Assembly: GCA_910585805.1 (NCBI GenBank)
Contig: CAJUFB010000065.1
Span: 1 to 22,094 of the forward strand
Direction: 5' to 3'
DNA: 22,094 bases
DNA from: an uncultured Acetatifactor sp.
GTDB lineage: Bacteria; Bacillota; Clostridia; Lachnospirales; Lachnospiraceae
Shown: positions 14,326-20,824 of the stretch, one piece after another
Numbering within the stretch: the first letter of the stretch is position 1
How the letters are laid out: every line of letters begins with the position of its first letter
Made by a program: the position numbers and the translations under genes
The notes under the pieces: model-generated
Told to the model about the DNA's origin: nothing
The model's database searches: none
Seen by the model: the letters and a program-made list of their open reading frames with translations, nothing else

Positions 14326-15084
14326 TCAATAAATATTCCTGCCGCTGAATATCTCGATCATTTCCCTGCGAAGGTTGTCCATGATCTCCAGGCGCAGCTT
14401 GGGCGGCAATTCATACACATCGCTGTTAAACAGATAGTTCTGCAAGTCAATCTCCTTGATCAGCATCTTCGTATGAAAAATATTCGCCTGATACACATTG
14501 ATATCCACTGCGTCGTACCGCTTCAGGGTATCATTATCAATATAATCCTGAATGGAAGTCATCCTGTGGTCCATGAAAAGCTTCTCCCCGCTGACTGCCC
14601 TGGTAAAGCCCCTGACCCGGTAATCCATGGTGATGATATCGGAATCAAAAGAGCCGATGAGATGGTCCAGGGTGGACAGGGGCGTAATCTCTCCGCAGGT
14701 GGCCACATCGATATCCACCCGGAAGGTTGCCAGGCATGTATCCGGATGGTATTCCGGATAAGTATGAACGGTAATATGGCTTTTATCCAGATGTGCCACT
14801 GTGGTGTCCCCCATGGGCACCTTGCTTTCGTCCGCGATCAGAATAGTCACCGAACTTCCCTGGGGCTCATAATCCTGGCTGGAAATATTCAGTACCCTGG
14901 CGCCGATCATATCCGTCACATCCACCAGGATCCTGGTCAGACGTTCGGAATTATACTGCTGATCGATATAAGCGATATAATCCTTCTGCTCCCGCTGAGA
15001 TTTTGCATAGCACACATCATAAATATTGAAGCTCAGGGACTTGGTTAAATTGTTAAAGCCGTACAAAGCAAGTTTTTCGCTCAT
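14326..15084 (-). CDS. speD: S-adenosylmethionine decarboxylase proenzyme (class 1A, E. coli type)
   Basis: Makes decarboxylated AdoMet, the aminopropyl donor for SpeE. It is a pyruvoyl enzyme that cleaves itself: the site is Lys101-Ser102 in AHLDKSHITVHTYPE, so Ser102 becomes the pyruvoyl group. Also visible are LYGFNNLTKSLSFNIYDVCYA at the N-terminus, DYEPQGSSVTILIADE, VATCGEITPL (Cys130), DYRVRGFTR and NIFHTKMLIKE. It has 252 residues, close to E. coli SpeD. ATG at 15084 follows AAAGGAG by five bases; upstream in-frame codons lack similarity. It is first gene of the leftward spe operon. No convincing promoter lies in the 259 nt between it and the terminator at 15344, so read-through control is possible. 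Confidence 0.95.
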   Translation of the reverse strand: MSEKLALYGFNNLTKSLSFNIYDVCYAKSQREQKDYIAYIDQQYNSERLTRILVDVTDMIGARVLNISSQDYEPQGSSVTILIADESKVPMGDTTVAHLDKSHITVHTYPEYHPDTCLATFRVDIDVATCGEITPLSTLDHLIGSFDSDIITMDYRVRGFTRAVSGEKLFMDHRMTSIQDYIDNDTLKRYDAVDINVYQANIFHTKMLIKEIDLQNYLFNSDVYELPPKLRLEIMDNLRREMIEIFSGRNIY

Positions 15085-15343
15085 GATCTCTCCTTTATCC
15101 GTGTTTCTATCGACCCGTATACGGCTCCGCCGTCCCTGTCGCCGTATGCATATGCTTCTGACAGGCATTCTCCTGACCGCCGCCTTTCCGCATTCTTCCC
15201 ATCAATTGCCGCCTTTGTTTCATATATCTCCCGTATCTGCCAAACCCGAATCCAGCGCTGATAATCAGCTGGAAACAGCTTTAAACTCGCAGCGGTTATT
15301 TGCAGACACTTCCTTGTGTTCCGTCCCGCACATTCATATATAC
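15085..15343 (-). other. speD upstream leader, no gene
   Basis: Co-directional stretch between the structured RNA's terminator and speD. It has a hairpin GCTGA-TAA-TCAGC (15257-15269) that can be extended by CCA/TGG across a 2-nt bulge. I found no -35/-10 pair of good quality. A minus-strand open frame crosses it, but it has no recognisable protein features. Confidence 0.45.
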
Positions 15344-15374
15344 AAAAAAGCAAGTGACACGTTCTTCACTTGCT
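15344..15374 (-). terminator. Canonical intrinsic terminator upstream of speD
   Basis: Leftward AGCAAGTGA (15374-15366) and TCACTTGCT (15357-15349) make a 9-bp perfect stem with an 8-nt loop, running directly into six Ts. It is co-directional with speD, whose ATG is 259 nt further on. Confidence 0.85.
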
Positions 15375-15639
15375 CTCAAATCTCTGTCAGCCTTTTTCAC
15401 TTCTGCCGTCGGCAGCACTCCCGCGGCGATGTATGAAAGCAACAGATATATGGTTTTTAGAGTCTATATAGCAAATATTTTACTTTTACTACTCTTATTG
15501 ACCGTTTCACAAGTTAGATGTGCCTCAGCACCGGTTTATAGTCACCAACTTATAAAATTTGAGCTTTTAACTCAATCAATAAGGCAACACAGTTGCCAAA
15601 ATATTTACATGGAAGACTCTGTCCCTCTGTTTTCCATAC
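15344..15639 (-). ncRNA. Candidate structured RNA or attenuator leader upstream of speD
   Basis: A leftward transcript of about 295 nt is predicted from a strong promoter (15646-15675) to an intrinsic terminator (15344-15374). Between them are short hairpins with exact pairing: 15609-15614 with 15632-15637; 15583-15588 with 15592-15597; 15559-15563 with 15571-15575; 15511-15515 with 15547-15551 enclosing 15520-15523 with 15528-15531; 15459-15463 with 15491-15495 enclosing 15470-15475 with 15485-15490; and 15403-15407 with 15411-15415. The sequence is AT-rich against a GC-richer neighbourhood and has no coding frame of merit. I could not match it to tmRNA, RNase P, SRP, 6S, T-box or SAM-I signatures. 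It may be an independent RNA or a polyamine- or AdoMet-responsive leader of the spe operon. Confidence 0.5.
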
Positions 15640-15645
15640 AATTGT

Positions 15646-15675
15646 ACTATACCATACCTGTCCTCTCTTCGTCAA
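15646..15675 (-). promoter_or_regulatory. Strong leftward promoter upstream of the spe operon
   Basis: -35 TTGACG (15675-15670), 18-bp spacer, -10 TATAGT (15651-15646) with TGG before it (extended -10). Predicted start is near 15639. The only downstream features on this strand are the structured RNA region and then speD. Confidence 0.7.
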
Positions 15676-15833
15676 TTGCCATTTCTTCGAAATTTCAAAA
15701 AATCATATGCTTTAACATCATTATACTCGTAAGCCCATTCATTTGCCGTTTTCTGCCCTGGCTTTGCAGAGGCGCTCACCCGTTATACATCCATGTTGGC
15801 AAATGTTATTGAGCGTGAGTATACATTGCTGCT

Positions 15834-17054
15834 TTATTCCGTGATCCGCAGATCTCCGCTCAAAGTGGAAACCCTGACTGCATTCTCTCCGCTGCCATAT
15901 TGTCCTTCCGCCTGATTTCCTTTCTTATTAAACGTAAGCTGTTCATCAAAAAAGGTATGACATTCACCGCTGGTAGAATCAAAGTTCAGCGTAAAGGAAG
16001 CGTTGTCCGGCAGCGAAATATCCACATTCCCGCTGGTAGTGGATACAGCAATATCTCCATCCAGGCTGCCCAGGAACATCTTCACATCGCCGGAAACCGT
16101 CTCTGCCGTTCCCCATCCGTTCCCGGCGGACAGTGTGACATCACCGCTGGTCGTATTCATCTGAAAGCTGCCATCCAGCGCTTCTATGCGAATATCTCCG
16201 GAAATGGTATCTCCGTCGAACCTGCCCTTTCCCTCCCGGAGCCGGACAATGCCGCTGGTAGATGAGATATCCATATCCCCGTCCGCCACTCCCAGGGAAA
16301 TATCCCCGCTGACAGAGGATGTATGAATATCTCCCTCTGTCCGCTCCAATCTGACATTGCCGCTGGTGGTGGATATCTTCGCGTTTCCTTCTGTCTGTCC
16401 CAGTTCAATATCCCCGCTGGTAGTGGAAACGGATGTCTTCTCTGCCTGAAGCGTTTCCATATGAATATTGCCGCTGGTGGAACTTAACTGAATTTCTCCC
16501 GCTTTCACCGCCGGAAAAGAAAAATCTCCGCTGGTGCTGGAGACAGTGAATGCTTTCTGTACCGTAAACGAGATATCAGACATAATCTCACCGCTCACGG
16601 TTTTCACATTTATATTCTCCAATTGTCCCGCCAGATCCGCAGGCAGATAGATTTCCGTATATGCATCTCCTGCACTGACAAAAAAGAATCCGAACCGCTT
16701 CCTCCTGGCGCCTCTGACCAGAAGCGTTCCGTCCTTTTCTTCCAGACTGGAAATCTGCTTTTCATCCGGTGTAAAGTTCATATATTCACGGATAACCACA
16801 GATTCCCCTTCTCCCTGATAGAAATATACATCATTGGAATTCATTCCATAATCAATTTTCAGGCTGTTAAGCCCCTCAGACGAAATCTCCTTTTCCAGCG
16901 CCAGAGCGTAATCTCCATCCCTTAGCCCTGAACCGCCCTCAAAAAAGCCGCCCTCACCGACCCCGCTGCCGGACAGAACCAGTACCAGAAGCGCACACAG
17001 ACATACCGCCGTGCCCGCCAAAAAAAGAATAGTTGCAACCTTGAGTTTCCGCAT
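15834..17054 (-). CDS. DUF4097-family beta-repeat protein, membrane-anchored
   Basis: Family related to the LiaG type; probably an envelope-facing protein with a right-handed repetitive beta structure. Exact role unknown. It has 406 residues from ATG 17054 (AAGGAGAG seven bases upstream). One N-terminal membrane segment (about 5-29, LKVATILFLAGTAVCLCALL) is followed by a Gly-rich linker. The second half contains about thirteen copies of a motif of the form (S/T)x(S)G(D/N/E)(I/V), for example STTSGDI, STTSGNV and SSVSGDI, spaced about 17-20 residues apart. At DNA level these give recurrent CCGCTGGT on the plus strand. It is third in the leftward padR-HAAS-DUF4097 module, 106 nt after the HAAS gene. 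Confidence 0.85.
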   Translation of the reverse strand: MRKLKVATILFLAGTAVCLCALLVLVLSGSGVGEGGFFEGGSGLRDGDYALALEKEISSEGLNSLKIDYGMNSNDVYFYQGEGESVVIREYMNFTPDEKQISSLEEKDGTLLVRGARRKRFGFFFVSAGDAYTEIYLPADLAGQLENINVKTVSGEIMSDISFTVQKAFTVSSTSGDFSFPAVKAGEIQLSSTSGNIHMETLQAEKTSVSTTSGDIELGQTEGNAKISTTSGNVRLERTEGDIHTSSVSGDISLGVADGDMDISSTSGIVRLREGKGRFDGDTISGDIRIEALDGSFQMNTTSGDVTLSAGNGWGTAETVSGDVKMFLGSLDGDIAVSTTSGNVDISLPDNASFTLNFDSTSGECHTFFDEQLTFNKKGNQAEGQYGSGENAVRVSTLSGDLRITE

Positions 17055-17160
17055 AATACCCCTCTCCTTTCCTGCGCAATACCATGTACCTTCTTCAGGA
17101 ATTGTCCGGAATCCTGCAAATTTATTTCGTGACACTTCCCTGCTTTCTGCCCGGTCCGTC

Positions 17161-17844
17161 TTACTTATCATGCTTCAGGCTGAATACCAGAAAAGCGATG
17201 GCCTGGGCGCATCCGCCTATCAAAAATGCAATCCAGGTCACATGCCATTCGGCGGTTACAAAGCTGACGATAAAGTAGATGATCAGCGTCACCAGCCAGA
17301 TAATGGCGCTTATGGAAGTCTTAACCGCCCGCGCTCTGTTTCTGAGATATCTGGCTTCTTTGTAATTTTCCACCAGATTGTCCTCTTTTTTGCTGAAATT
17401 CGGATACATATTCGCCGTATAGATCAGCATACAGGTGGGCGGAATACATATCAACGCGGCCAGAATCAGTCCCACTTCCATCATCACCTCATCATACATG
17501 TAAAAAAAGTTCCACCGCGCTATCAGCATCCATGCCAGATATACGACTCCGGCCAGAATATAAAGTCCGGCGGCAGCCGCATTCAAAAGAGCCCTCTTCT
17601 TCCGCAGCTCCTCTGACAGACTTAAGGGATTCTCTTCCCGCAGCTCCTCAAAAAGCTCCGTCACATCCCCAATGGAATGAATGACCATCTGCCATGCATC
17701 TTCTTCATTATAACCTTCATTGATAAGATCACGATACTTATCCATGGTGTTGACCACCACCTCCTCTTTCCATTCCATGGCCTTTCGGGTCTTGGGCGCG
17801 TCTGCAAAAAGTTCGTCAATATACTTTCTGATCCTCTCATTCAT
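17161..17844 (-). CDS. HAAS/permease-prefix-domain (DUF1700-like) membrane protein
   Basis: It has 227 residues. The first 70 or so form the helical HAAS-type domain (RIRKYIDELFADAP, then EEVVVNTMDKYRDLINEGYNEEDAW and HSIGDVTELFEEL). Four membrane segments follow, at about 86-108, 121-145, 176-196 and 201-224. Such proteins commonly sit between a PadR regulator and a DUF4097 protein, as here, and are thought to take part in envelope or stress signalling; the mechanism is not known. ATG at 17844 has GGAGAAG about ten bases upstream. Membrane location is inferred from hydrophobicity. Confidence 0.83.
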   Translation of the reverse strand: MNERIRKYIDELFADAPKTRKAMEWKEEVVVNTMDKYRDLINEGYNEEDAWQMVIHSIGDVTELFEELREENPLSLSEELRKKRALLNAAAAGLYILAGVVYLAWMLIARWNFFYMYDEVMMEVGLILAALICIPPTCMLIYTANMYPNFSKKEDNLVENYKEARYLRNRARAVKTSISAIIWLVTLIIYFIVSFVTAEWHVTWIAFLIGGCAQAIAFLVFSLKHDK

Positions 17845-17879
17845 GATATTGTTTCTTCTCCTTTCTCTCCGTACAGGAA

Positions 17880-17945
17880 CCGCTTTGCGGGCCCTGTGAT
17901 CCTTATCTTATTTCTGCTCTGCTTCGCAGATCCAGTGATCCTTAT
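17880..17945. repeat. Two copies of a hairpin plus GATCCTTAT element
   Basis: Copy 1: hairpin CCGC-TTT-GCGG (17880-17890) then CTGTGATCCTTAT (17894-17906). Copy 2: hairpin TCTGC-TTC-GCAGA (17918-17930) then CAGTGATCCTTAT (17933-17945). The copies are 39 bp apart, lie in the padR-HAAS gap, and the stems differ in sequence while pairing is kept. Confidence 0.55.
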
Positions 17946-17965
17946 AACTGCACGATCCGTGTCTC

Positions 17966-18289
17966 TCATTTCAGCAGCTGATCGATCACCGCTTTAGCCT
18001 CCTCCCATTCACGCTTATAATCCTGATATGCCCTGCGTCCCTCCTCTGTAATAGAATAATACCGCCGCCTGGCTCCCACCTTTTCATCTCCCCAGTAAGT
18101 ACCTATGTATCCGGCCTGTTCCAGCCTTCGGAATGCAGAGTATAAAGTAGCCTCCTTCAGTTCACAGCGGTTGTCTGTCTTCTTCATGATATCCTTGTTG
18201 ATCTGATAACCGTAGCTGTCCTGCTCCAACAGGTGCGCCAAAATAATTGCTTCTGTGTGTCCCCGTAAAATATCGGAGGTAATTGACAT
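17966..18289 (-). CDS. PadR-family transcriptional regulator
   Basis: DNA-binding repressor of 107 residues, the short PadR form. Its winged helix is clear: TEAIILAHLLEQDSYGYQIN, KEATLYSAFRRLEQAGYI, then the wing GARRRYYSITEEGRRA, followed by a C-terminal dimer helix. ATG at 18289 has AAAGGAG seven bases upstream. It leads the leftward HAAS-DUF4097 module, which it probably represses together with itself; a 19-bp palindrome covers its promoter -10. The inducing signal is unknown. Confidence 0.93.
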   Translation of the reverse strand: MSITSDILRGHTEAIILAHLLEQDSYGYQINKDIMKKTDNRCELKEATLYSAFRRLEQAGYIGTYWGDEKVGARRRYYSITEEGRRAYQDYKREWEEAKAVIDQLLK

Positions 18290-18309
18290 GATGGCTTCTC
18301 CTTTCTAGA

Positions 18310-18348
18310 TATACTGTAATACAATATACCTCGTCTGTCAAGGTATAT
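18310..18348 (-). promoter_or_regulatory. padR promoter with overlapping operator dyads
   Basis: Leftward -35 TTGACA (18341-18336), 17-bp spacer, -10 TACAGT (18318-18313). A 19-bp near-palindrome, TATACTGTAATACAATATA (18310-18328), covers the -10. A second dyad, ATATACC (18324-18330) with GGTATAT (18342-18348), brackets the -35. PadR autoregulation is the obvious inference. Confidence 0.65.
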
Positions 18349-18402
18349 TTCAAATCAAAGTATATATTCAAATTTAGGTATAGAAATGACAAGTATTGAG
18401 AG

Positions 18403-18424
18403 AAAATCTAAAAATTTAGATTTT
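18403..18424. repeat. AT-rich 22-bp inverted repeat
   Basis: AAAATCTAAA (18403-18412), AA, TTTAGATTTT (18415-18424). It lies between the divergent padR and RmlD-like genes. It has no GC-rich stem, so an operator or weak bidirectional terminator is possible. Confidence 0.45.
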
Positions 18425-18453
18425 TGAAATCCCTTTCATTTTCAGAAATGGAA

Positions 18454-18462
18454 TGCTATAAT
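18454..18462 (+). promoter_or_regulatory. Extended -10 promoter of the RmlD-like gene
   Basis: TGC-TATAAT (18454-18462) with only a poor -35 (TTCATT) 17 bp upstream. It is 38 bp before the ATG at 18500. Confidence 0.5.
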
Positions 18463-18499
18463 TAAGGCACCGATAAACAGGAATATAAGGAGTGCCGAA

Positions 18500-19297
18500 A
18501 TGAGGGAGAAAGTTTTGCTGATTGGTGGCAATAGTTTAGTAGGGAAATCAATTGTCTCGGGTTTGGGTGACAACTATCAAATTATACCGACAGCGGGACA
18601 TTATGTTCCAAAAAACGGACATCAATTGATGATAGAAGAACCAAATAAATTAGTGGAAATTCTAGCTCAGGAAAACCCGGAAATTGTAATTTCTTCTATT
18701 CGGGGAAACTATCAGTCACAAATGAGCTTTCATAAAGCATTAGCGGATTGGTTGGCTGTGAAAAAGAAACGTTTATTGTATATATCTACAGCTAATGTAT
18801 TTGATGGCAACTTATCCAAGCCTTGGACAGAACATGATTTGCCGATACCAGAATCCGATTACGGTAGTTTCAAACGGGATTGTGAGACTATGTTGGGAAA
18901 AGTACTTGAAAACCAGCTCATTATTTTCCGATTGGCTGCCGTCTGGAGTACCGACTGTCCAAGAGTTCAACAATTGAAGCTGTATAGCCGCAATAAAGAG
19001 CCTTACCGTACTTATCCCAATTACAGGATAAATGTAACGCCTGCAAAACAAATAGGGAATTACGCAAAGTTTGTTCTTGACAATAATTTGCACGGAATTT
19101 TTCATGTAGGAACCATAGATACCGTTAATTACTTTTCTTTTGAGAAGATGGTTTGTGAAACACTTAAAATTGACATGCCACAATTTGTTACAGAAACAGA
19201 GGACAAGGAAGTATGCTTTGCAATACTTTCGGCAAGAAAAGAAATTCCGAACAACCTGCAAATGACGGTTACAGATGTGCTGTCAACATTAAAATAG
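18500..19297 (+). CDS. RmlD-like (dTDP-4-dehydrorhamnose reductase family) NAD(P)-binding protein
   Basis: Extended short-chain dehydrogenase of 265 residues. Visible: the N-terminal nucleotide-binding LLIGGNSLVGKSIV, LYISTANVFDG (the STxxVFDG block of RmlD), the catalytic YxxxK in SDYGSFKRDCE, and FHVGT near the C-terminus. The family reduces sugar nucleotides for cell-surface glycans, but no other sugar-pathway gene is nearby, so the substrate is open. ATG at 18500 has AAGGAG seven bases upstream. Codon use is visibly AT-richer than in its neighbours (many TTA, TTG, AAT and ATT codons), which suggests separate acquisition. It is divergent from padR. Confidence 0.8.
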   Translation: MREKVLLIGGNSLVGKSIVSGLGDNYQIIPTAGHYVPKNGHQLMIEEPNKLVEILAQENPEIVISSIRGNYQSQMSFHKALADWLAVKKKRLLYISTANVFDGNLSKPWTEHDLPIPESDYGSFKRDCETMLGKVLENQLIIFRLAAVWSTDCPRVQQLKLYSRNKEPYRTYPNYRINVTPAKQIGNYAKFVLDNNLHGIFHVGTIDTVNYFSFEKMVCETLKIDMPQFVTETEDKEVCFAILSARKEIPNNLQMTVTDVLSTLK

Positions 19298-19368
19298 TAC
19301 TATAAAACGGCAAAATTGGAGTCCCAGCCTGCCCGAAATAGAAACCGCTAACCGAAAAGAGGAAGAAA

Positions 19369-20112
19369 ATGCCCGACAAAAAGGCTTTCGAAGCAGCCAA
19401 AAGAAAAGTAATCGGAATTGACAGACAGCGCCCTGGCATCGGCACCCTGTCGGAGAAGACTGTCCATGCCATCCTGAAGAATTATTATGAGCCCGACGAG
19501 GACCACCAGGAAATTCCCATCGAAAATTATGTGGCGGATATTTACGCCAACGGAGAAATCATAGAAATCCAGACCCGGCAGTTTAACAGGATGCGGGATA
19601 AACTGACCGCTTTCCTTCCTCTATATCCGGTGACCATCGTCTATCCCATCCCCCTGGAAAAATGGATCATCTGGATTGATGAAGAAAGCGGGGAACTGAG
19701 CAAAAAGCGCAAATCCCCCCGAAAAGGCAATCCTTACCTGGCCTTTCCGGAACTATATAAGATCAAGATGTTCTTAAAAAACCCCAATCTCCGCCTGAGG
19801 CTGGTACTTCTGGATATGGAAGAATACAAACTGCTGAATGGATGGAGTAAAGATAAGAAAAAAGGGGCCAGCCGCTATGACAGGATTCCCACGGAGATTG
19901 TCCAGGAGATAGAACTGGACTGCCCCCAGGATTTCCTGCAGTTTGTGCCTTTTGAGCTGGAAGGTGCCTTCACCTCCAAAGAATTCGCGGCGGCAGCACA
20001 CATCCCTGTTTCCCTCGCCCAGATAGTGCTGAATATTCTTTACCATATGGAAACGGTGGTCAGGATTGGCAAAAAGGGGCGGCTTTATCTGTATGAAGTG
20101 AAGGAAGGATAA
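19369..20112 (+). CDS. Conserved hypothetical protein with possible nuclease-like strand and winged-helix tail
   Basis: Not recognised with certainty. It has 247 residues, soluble, with no signal or membrane segment. Residues 1-100 begin with FEAAKRKVIGIDRQRPGIGTL and contain VADIYANGEIIEIQTRQF, a D-x(n)-E-x-Q strand pattern resembling PD-(D/E)xK nucleases with Gln in place of Lys. A charged KKRKSPRKGN stretch lies in the middle. The last 50 residues (SKEFAAAAHIPVSLAQIVLNIL then RIGKKGRLYLY) look like a winged helix. ATG at 19369 has GAGG six bases upstream. It follows the RmlD-like gene by 71 nt but returns to the GC-richer codon use of the region. It meets the PII-like gene tail to tail with 16 bp between stops. 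Confidence 0.7.
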   Translation: MPDKKAFEAAKRKVIGIDRQRPGIGTLSEKTVHAILKNYYEPDEDHQEIPIENYVADIYANGEIIEIQTRQFNRMRDKLTAFLPLYPVTIVYPIPLEKWIIWIDEESGELSKKRKSPRKGNPYLAFPELYKIKMFLKNPNLRLRLVLLDMEEYKLLNGWSKDKKKGASRYDRIPTEIVQEIELDCPQDFLQFVPFELEGAFTSKEFAAAAHIPVSLAQIVLNILYHMETVVRIGKKGRLYLYEVKEG

Positions 20113-20128
20113 ATTTATATATACATCC

Positions 20129-20824
20129 TCAATCCAGCCCCACAATCCCGTCCACCGGCAGTGACATCACCACCCCCTGGGCCTTGCTCTGCATGCCGCA
20201 TTTCTGCCCAATCTCCTTCATGATGGCCAGCTTATCCTCCTTCTGAGCCAGGATAATGACCACCTCCCGTTCCTCCTGCACGCTGATTTTCCAGAACTTC
20301 ATGGCCTCCTGGCTTCCGATGCGCCTGCTGTGGAACACCGTGCCGCCGGAAGCGCCCATGGGTCTGGCTGCATTCATCACATCCTCGCTGTATCCCTGAT
20401 TTACGATTGCCATAATCATACTATATTCATTATCTGTCATATCGGCATCCTTCCTGTCCAAAAATTTTCCGGCCTCTTCCGGCTCCAGATTCTCTATCAG
20501 CTGCACAAGATGCCCGCTGCCGCCGGACATGAGTACTGTAAACGCAATTCCGGTATTCGGCATACCAAGATGCAGTTTTTTCCGCAGTTTCTTCAGCATT
20601 TCATCCGCGAAAAATTTGGGCATCATGCTCATCAGTATATTCTTGTCCACTCCGTCCAGCCCCAGCATATCCATGACATCGCTGGTGGCAGTCCCCTGTG
20701 CATGGAAAACATACTGCATGGGGACATTCCCTTCCTTAAACAGTGCCGTCGCCTTATTTACCAATTTCGGTGTGGCAATCAGGAACAGCATCCGAAAAGC
20801 CGCTTTTTTACGATTGTCCGCCAT
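20129..20824 (-). CDS. PII-like (GlnB-fold) regulatory protein, two-domain
   Basis: It has 231 residues. The C-terminal half (from about residue 128) reads as a PII-like domain: YSMIMAIVNQGYSEDVMNAA, GASGGTVFHSRRIGS, EEREVVIILAQKEDKLAIMKEI and a final hydrophobic block. The N-terminal half (KKAAFRMLFLIATPKLVNKATALFK and NTGIAFTVLMSGG) looks like a degenerate second copy. The canonical uridylylated T-loop Tyr motif of GlnB is not seen. ATG at 20824 has GGAGG nine bases upstream and overlaps the DUF1538 gene by 17 nt, so the two are translationally coupled. A ligand-sensing regulator of that membrane protein is inferred. Confidence 0.8.
   Translation of the reverse strand: MADNRKKAAFRMLFLIATPKLVNKATALFKEGNVPMQYVFHAQGTATSDVMDMLGLDGVDKNILMSMMPKFFADEMLKKLRKKLHLGMPNTGIAFTVLMSGGSGHLVQLIENLEPEEAGKFLDRKDADMTDNEYSMIMAIVNQGYSEDVMNAARPMGASGGTVFHSRRIGSQEAMKFWKISVQEEREVVIILAQKEDKLAIMKEIGQKCGMQSKAQGVVMSLPVDGIVGLD

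Noticed and set aside
14281..15048. Rightward frame of about 255 codons
   Set aside because: Antisense shadow of speD.
15081..15353. Minus-strand frame of 90 codons ahead of speD
   Set aside because: It begins inside the terminator's T-run region, has no ribosome binding site and no protein-like pattern; treated as leader.
15344..15639. T-box or SAM-I riboswitch
   Set aside because: The region has CCGCGG, which recalls a T-box antiterminator, but lacks the GGTGGNACCGCG consensus. The SAM-I core motifs are also absent.
15300..15812. Rightward frame of 170 codons across the structured RNA
   Set aside because: Hydrophobic, AT-driven composition without a ribosome binding site; the hairpins, promoter and terminator on the other strand explain the region better.
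15990..16610. Repeated CCGCTGGT on the plus strand, resembling a repeat array
   Set aside because: It is the codon-level trace of the repeated SG(D/N) motifs in the DUF4097 protein. The spacing is irregular and all in frame, so it is not CRISPR.
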